A stretch of 9,978 nucleotides of DNA from Pseudomonadota bacterium (GTDB lineage Bacteria; Pseudomonadota; Alphaproteobacteria; UBA8366; GCA-2717185). Shown here in pieces: positions 8,071-9,978 of this stretch. Position 1 is the stretch's first letter, and each line of letters opens with the position of its first letter. The stretch lies in assembly GCA_027619655.1 (NCBI GenBank), contig JAQCHR010000092.1, forward strand, positions 1-9,978. The letters run 5' to 3'. The notes under the pieces were generated by a model, which was given only the letters and a program-made list of their open reading frames with translations, ran no database searches and was not told where the DNA came from. The translations under genes were made by a program, and so were the position numbers.

Positions 8071-9978
8071 GCAACGGCCTCTTTCGGTTTCCCTGCGGGG
8101 CTCGCCGCGGACGCGTCGAGCGGCAGCCGGCACTCAATTCTGGTTCCCTTGCCGAGCTGGCTTTCCACCACAATCGAGCCACCATGCAGCTCAACAAGGT
8201 GCTTCACCAGCGCGAGTCCCAAACCTGCCCCGGACTCACGGGAGTCGCTGTGCCCCCGTTCGAATTTCTCCAGCATCCTGCCGGTATCTTCCGGCGCAAT
8301 GCCGATGCCGGTATCGACGACCGCGATCGTCATGCCATCCGCGGCGCGGCGCGCCGACAGGGTTACAGTGCCCCCGTCGGGCGTGAACTGTACCGCATTG
8401 GTGATCAGGTTATAAACCGCCTGGCGGATTCGCCGTTCGTCGGCGACGATTGTGCCGATATCCACAGGACAGTCGAAATTGAGTTCCAATCCGGAATCGC
8501 CGGCGCGTTTCCGGAAGACCGGCAGCAGATTGACCAGGGCATCGTGGACATTCACCGTGCCGAGCTCCAGCGTCAGGTAACCGGCCTCGATCGTTGCCAG
8601 ATCGATGATATCGTTGATCAGCGTCATCAGATGGTTGGACCCCTGCAGGACGCTTTGCACGTATTCGCCCTGCCGCGCTGTCAGTTCGCCGAAATACCGG
8701 TTATCGAGAATTTCCGTAAAGCCGATAATCGCATTCAGCGGCGTGCGGAGCTCATAGCTGACATTGGCGATAAAGTCCGACTTCATGCGGTCGGCGGCTT
8801 CCAGCGCAAGGTTGCGTTCTTCCAGCGCCTGCTGCACGCGCGCCCCGTCGGTCACGTCGATATACCCCAGCAGACAACCGCCATCCGGCAGTGGAACGCA
8901 GTTGTAGTCGATGACCCGGCCATCGATTCGCCGCAACCGCCCGGATTGCGGTTTCGGTTCCGTTACCGCCAGAATCAGCCGCTGTTTGCGCGCCGGCCAG
9001 TCTTCGACCGGCGGAAACTGGTCGCGGGTCTGTTCCAGTATGTCGCCGATATGCATGTCGAAGCTGGCTTCCGTCATGGCAAAGTTCCACATGACGGCCG
9101 CTTCCGCATTCCACAGCTTCAGCCTGCCATCGGCGCCAAACACCGTCACGGCCTCATGCAGATTGTCCAGCGTTTCCCGCTGCACTTCGGTCAGCGTATT
9201 GTACGACCGCTCCAGCGCCAGACTGTCCGTGACGTTTTCATATACGAACAGCAGGCCGCCCATGGGATGCGAGGACACAACCATGCGCAGGGTCCGTTCG
9301 TCGGGAAGATTCAGCAACTCGTCGCGCAGCTCGATCAATGTATTGAACAGTGCCGCGGATTCCTGCTTGAACGCCTGGAAGTCGAGGTACTCGGGCAGAC
9401 GCCGCCGTTCCCGCAGCGTTTCCAGAACATCGCCCAGCGACGGTTCTCCGTGGAGCAAACCCGCGTCTATGTTCCACATTTCGAGAAAGGCGGAATTGAA
9501 GAATTTCAGCCGCCAGTCCGGCCCGTATATCGCAATCGCGGCCCACAGGCTTTCCAGCACTTCCGCATGGGCGGCGACATGCGATGCAAGATCGGACTGA
9601 ACCTCTTCGATCATCGTGACGTCGGTCGCGAATCCGCCAATGCCGCCGCCCAGCGCACCGAGCCGCACTTCTGCAAATTCGAACAGGCGCCGGCGGCCGC
9701 CGACAATGATGTGATGGCTTTCCGACTGGGCACTTTCGGTATTCTTCGCACGGCGCGCAAGGCTGCGTCCATCCCGGTCCAGGTAGCCCGCGCCCAGTTC
9801 GCGGCGCTCCCGCAGCACCGTCTCCGTGTCGCAATCCAGCGCGGCCGCATAGGCCGCATTGCATCCCGCCATCTCCAGATCCGGGTGCCGCCACCAGACC
9901 GGGATCGGCAGCCGGTCGATCAGCGCCTGCATGGCGGCCGATTCTGCATCCTGTTCCGTCGGCGCGCCGACCCAGACC
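8067..9978 (-). CDS. divL: DivL-like PAS sensor kinase homologue with Tyr at the phospho-acceptor site (5' end outside window)
   Basis: This is the 3' portion of a histidine-kinase-like protein. The frame is open to the right edge: 15 codons (starting VWVGAPTEQD) precede the first in-frame ATG at 9932, so the true start and any membrane anchor are probably outside. Numbering from that Met: PAS-like segments lie at about 1-110 (LIDRLPIPVWWR), 125-240 (AAIAIYGPDWRLKFFN) and 255-365 (AVTVFGADGRLKLWN). The dimerisation helix reads FIANVSYELRTPLNAIIGF, with Tyr393 where a kinase has His. The ATPase domain keeps the N box YNLITNAVQFTPDGG (Asn512), G1 VVDTGIGI (Asp540), the F box and G2 GAGLG (568-572). 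In Caulobacter, DivL carries the same His-to-Tyr change; it binds DivK and CckA to steer the CckA-ChpT-CtrA cell-cycle relay, and its ATPase domain is largely dispensable. I infer the same role. It ends in an Ala/Pro/Lys-rich tail overlapping tsaE by 4 bp. The alternative is a divergent hybrid-less kinase with an unusual acceptor. Confidence 0.87.
   Translation of the reverse strand, partial: VWVGAPTEQDAESAAMQALIDRLPIPVWWRHPDLEMAGCNAAYAAALDCDTETVLRERRELGAGYLDRDGRSLARRAKNTESAQSESHHIIVGGRRRLFEFAEVRLGALGGGIGGFATDVTMIEEVQSDLASHVAAHAEVLESLWAAIAIYGPDWRLKFFNSAFLEMWNIDAGLLHGEPSLGDVLETLRERRRLPEYLDFQAFKQESAALFNTLIELRDELLNLPDERTLRMVVSSHPMGGLLFVYENVTDSLALERSYNTLTEVQRETLDNLHEAVTVFGADGRLKLWNAEAAVMWNFAMTEASFDMHIGDILEQTRDQFPPVEDWPARKQRLILAVTEPKPQSGRLRRIDGRVIDYNCVPLPDGGCLLGYIDVTDGARVQQALEERNLALEAADRMKSDFIANVSYELRTPLNAIIGFTEILDNRYFGELTARQGEYVQSVLQGSNHLMTLINDIIDLATIEAGYLTLELGTVNVHDALVNLLPVFRKRAGDSGLELNFDCPVDIGTIVADERRIRQAVYNLITNAVQFTPDGGTVTLSARRAADGMTIAVVDTGIGIAPEDTGRMLEKFERGHSDSRESGAGLGLALVKHLVELHGGSIVVESQLGKGTRIECRLPLDASAASPAGKPKEAVA
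8078..8082 (-). promoter_or_regulatory. Ribosome binding site for tsaE
   Basis: The minus strand reads AGAGG seven bases before ATG 8070, a good Shine-Dalgarno match at good spacing. It lies inside the last codons of divL and supports the internal start at 8070 over the longer frame beginning at 8133. Confidence 0.6.

Noticed and set aside
9932..9978. Treating ATG 9932 as the true start of the DivL-like gene
   Set aside because: The frame stays open to the window edge with plausible coding sequence, and DivL proteins are normally longer with an N-terminal anchor. The gene is called partial.
1..9978. Mobile element, defence island, CRISPR array or novel system
   Set aside because: No transposase, integrase, repeats, att-like sites or composition change was seen. 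Every base is accounted for by six conserved chromosomal genes.

Overview
The window is almost wall-to-wall coding sequence on the minus strand. It is GC-rich, roughly two thirds GC by eye, with strong third-position GC bias. Gene content and order (divL - tsaE - amgK - murU - addB - addA, read right to left) are typical of Alphaproteobacteria. Supporting this are the AddA/AddB pair in their alphaproteobacterial forms, in place of RecBCD, and a DivL-type kinase homologue with Tyr in place of the phospho-accepting His. I cannot fix the order; a Rhodospirillales-like lineage is a guess.

Layout in transcription order: (1) 9978-8067, 3' part of a divL homologue with three PAS-like segments, a variant dimerisation helix and an ATPase domain; its 5' end lies outside the window. 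(2) 8070-7561, tsaE, ATPase of the tRNA t6A pathway. (3) 7568-6561, amgK, a sugar kinase of peptidoglycan recycling. (4) 6564-5836, murU, the nucleotidyltransferase that follows AmgK. (5) 5836-2903, addB. (6) 2906-1, addA, cut by the window edge just before its C-terminal nuclease domain.

Every junction overlaps: 4 bp (ATGA) at divL/tsaE, 8 bp at tsaE/amgK, 4 bp at amgK/murU, 1 bp (TGATG) at murU/addB and 4 bp (ATGA) at addB/addA. There is no intergenic gap, no internal terminator-like hairpin and no recognisable promoter, so the six genes look like one translationally coupled transcription unit whose promoter lies to the right of the window. AmgK and MurU form one biochemical module (recycled MurNAc to UDP-MurNAc), and AddB and AddA form another (double-strand break end processing). 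TsaE and DivL are functionally separate, so the cluster mixes envelope recycling, tRNA modification, repair and cell-cycle signalling.

I found no tRNA, rRNA, CRISPR array, insertion sequence, phage gene or repeat array. The long plus-strand open frames are codon-bias shadows. The window looks like a conserved core-genome region, not an undescribed system. The points most worth a second look are the Tyr-for-His kinase and a His at the usual second metal-binding Asp of the MurU-like enzyme.
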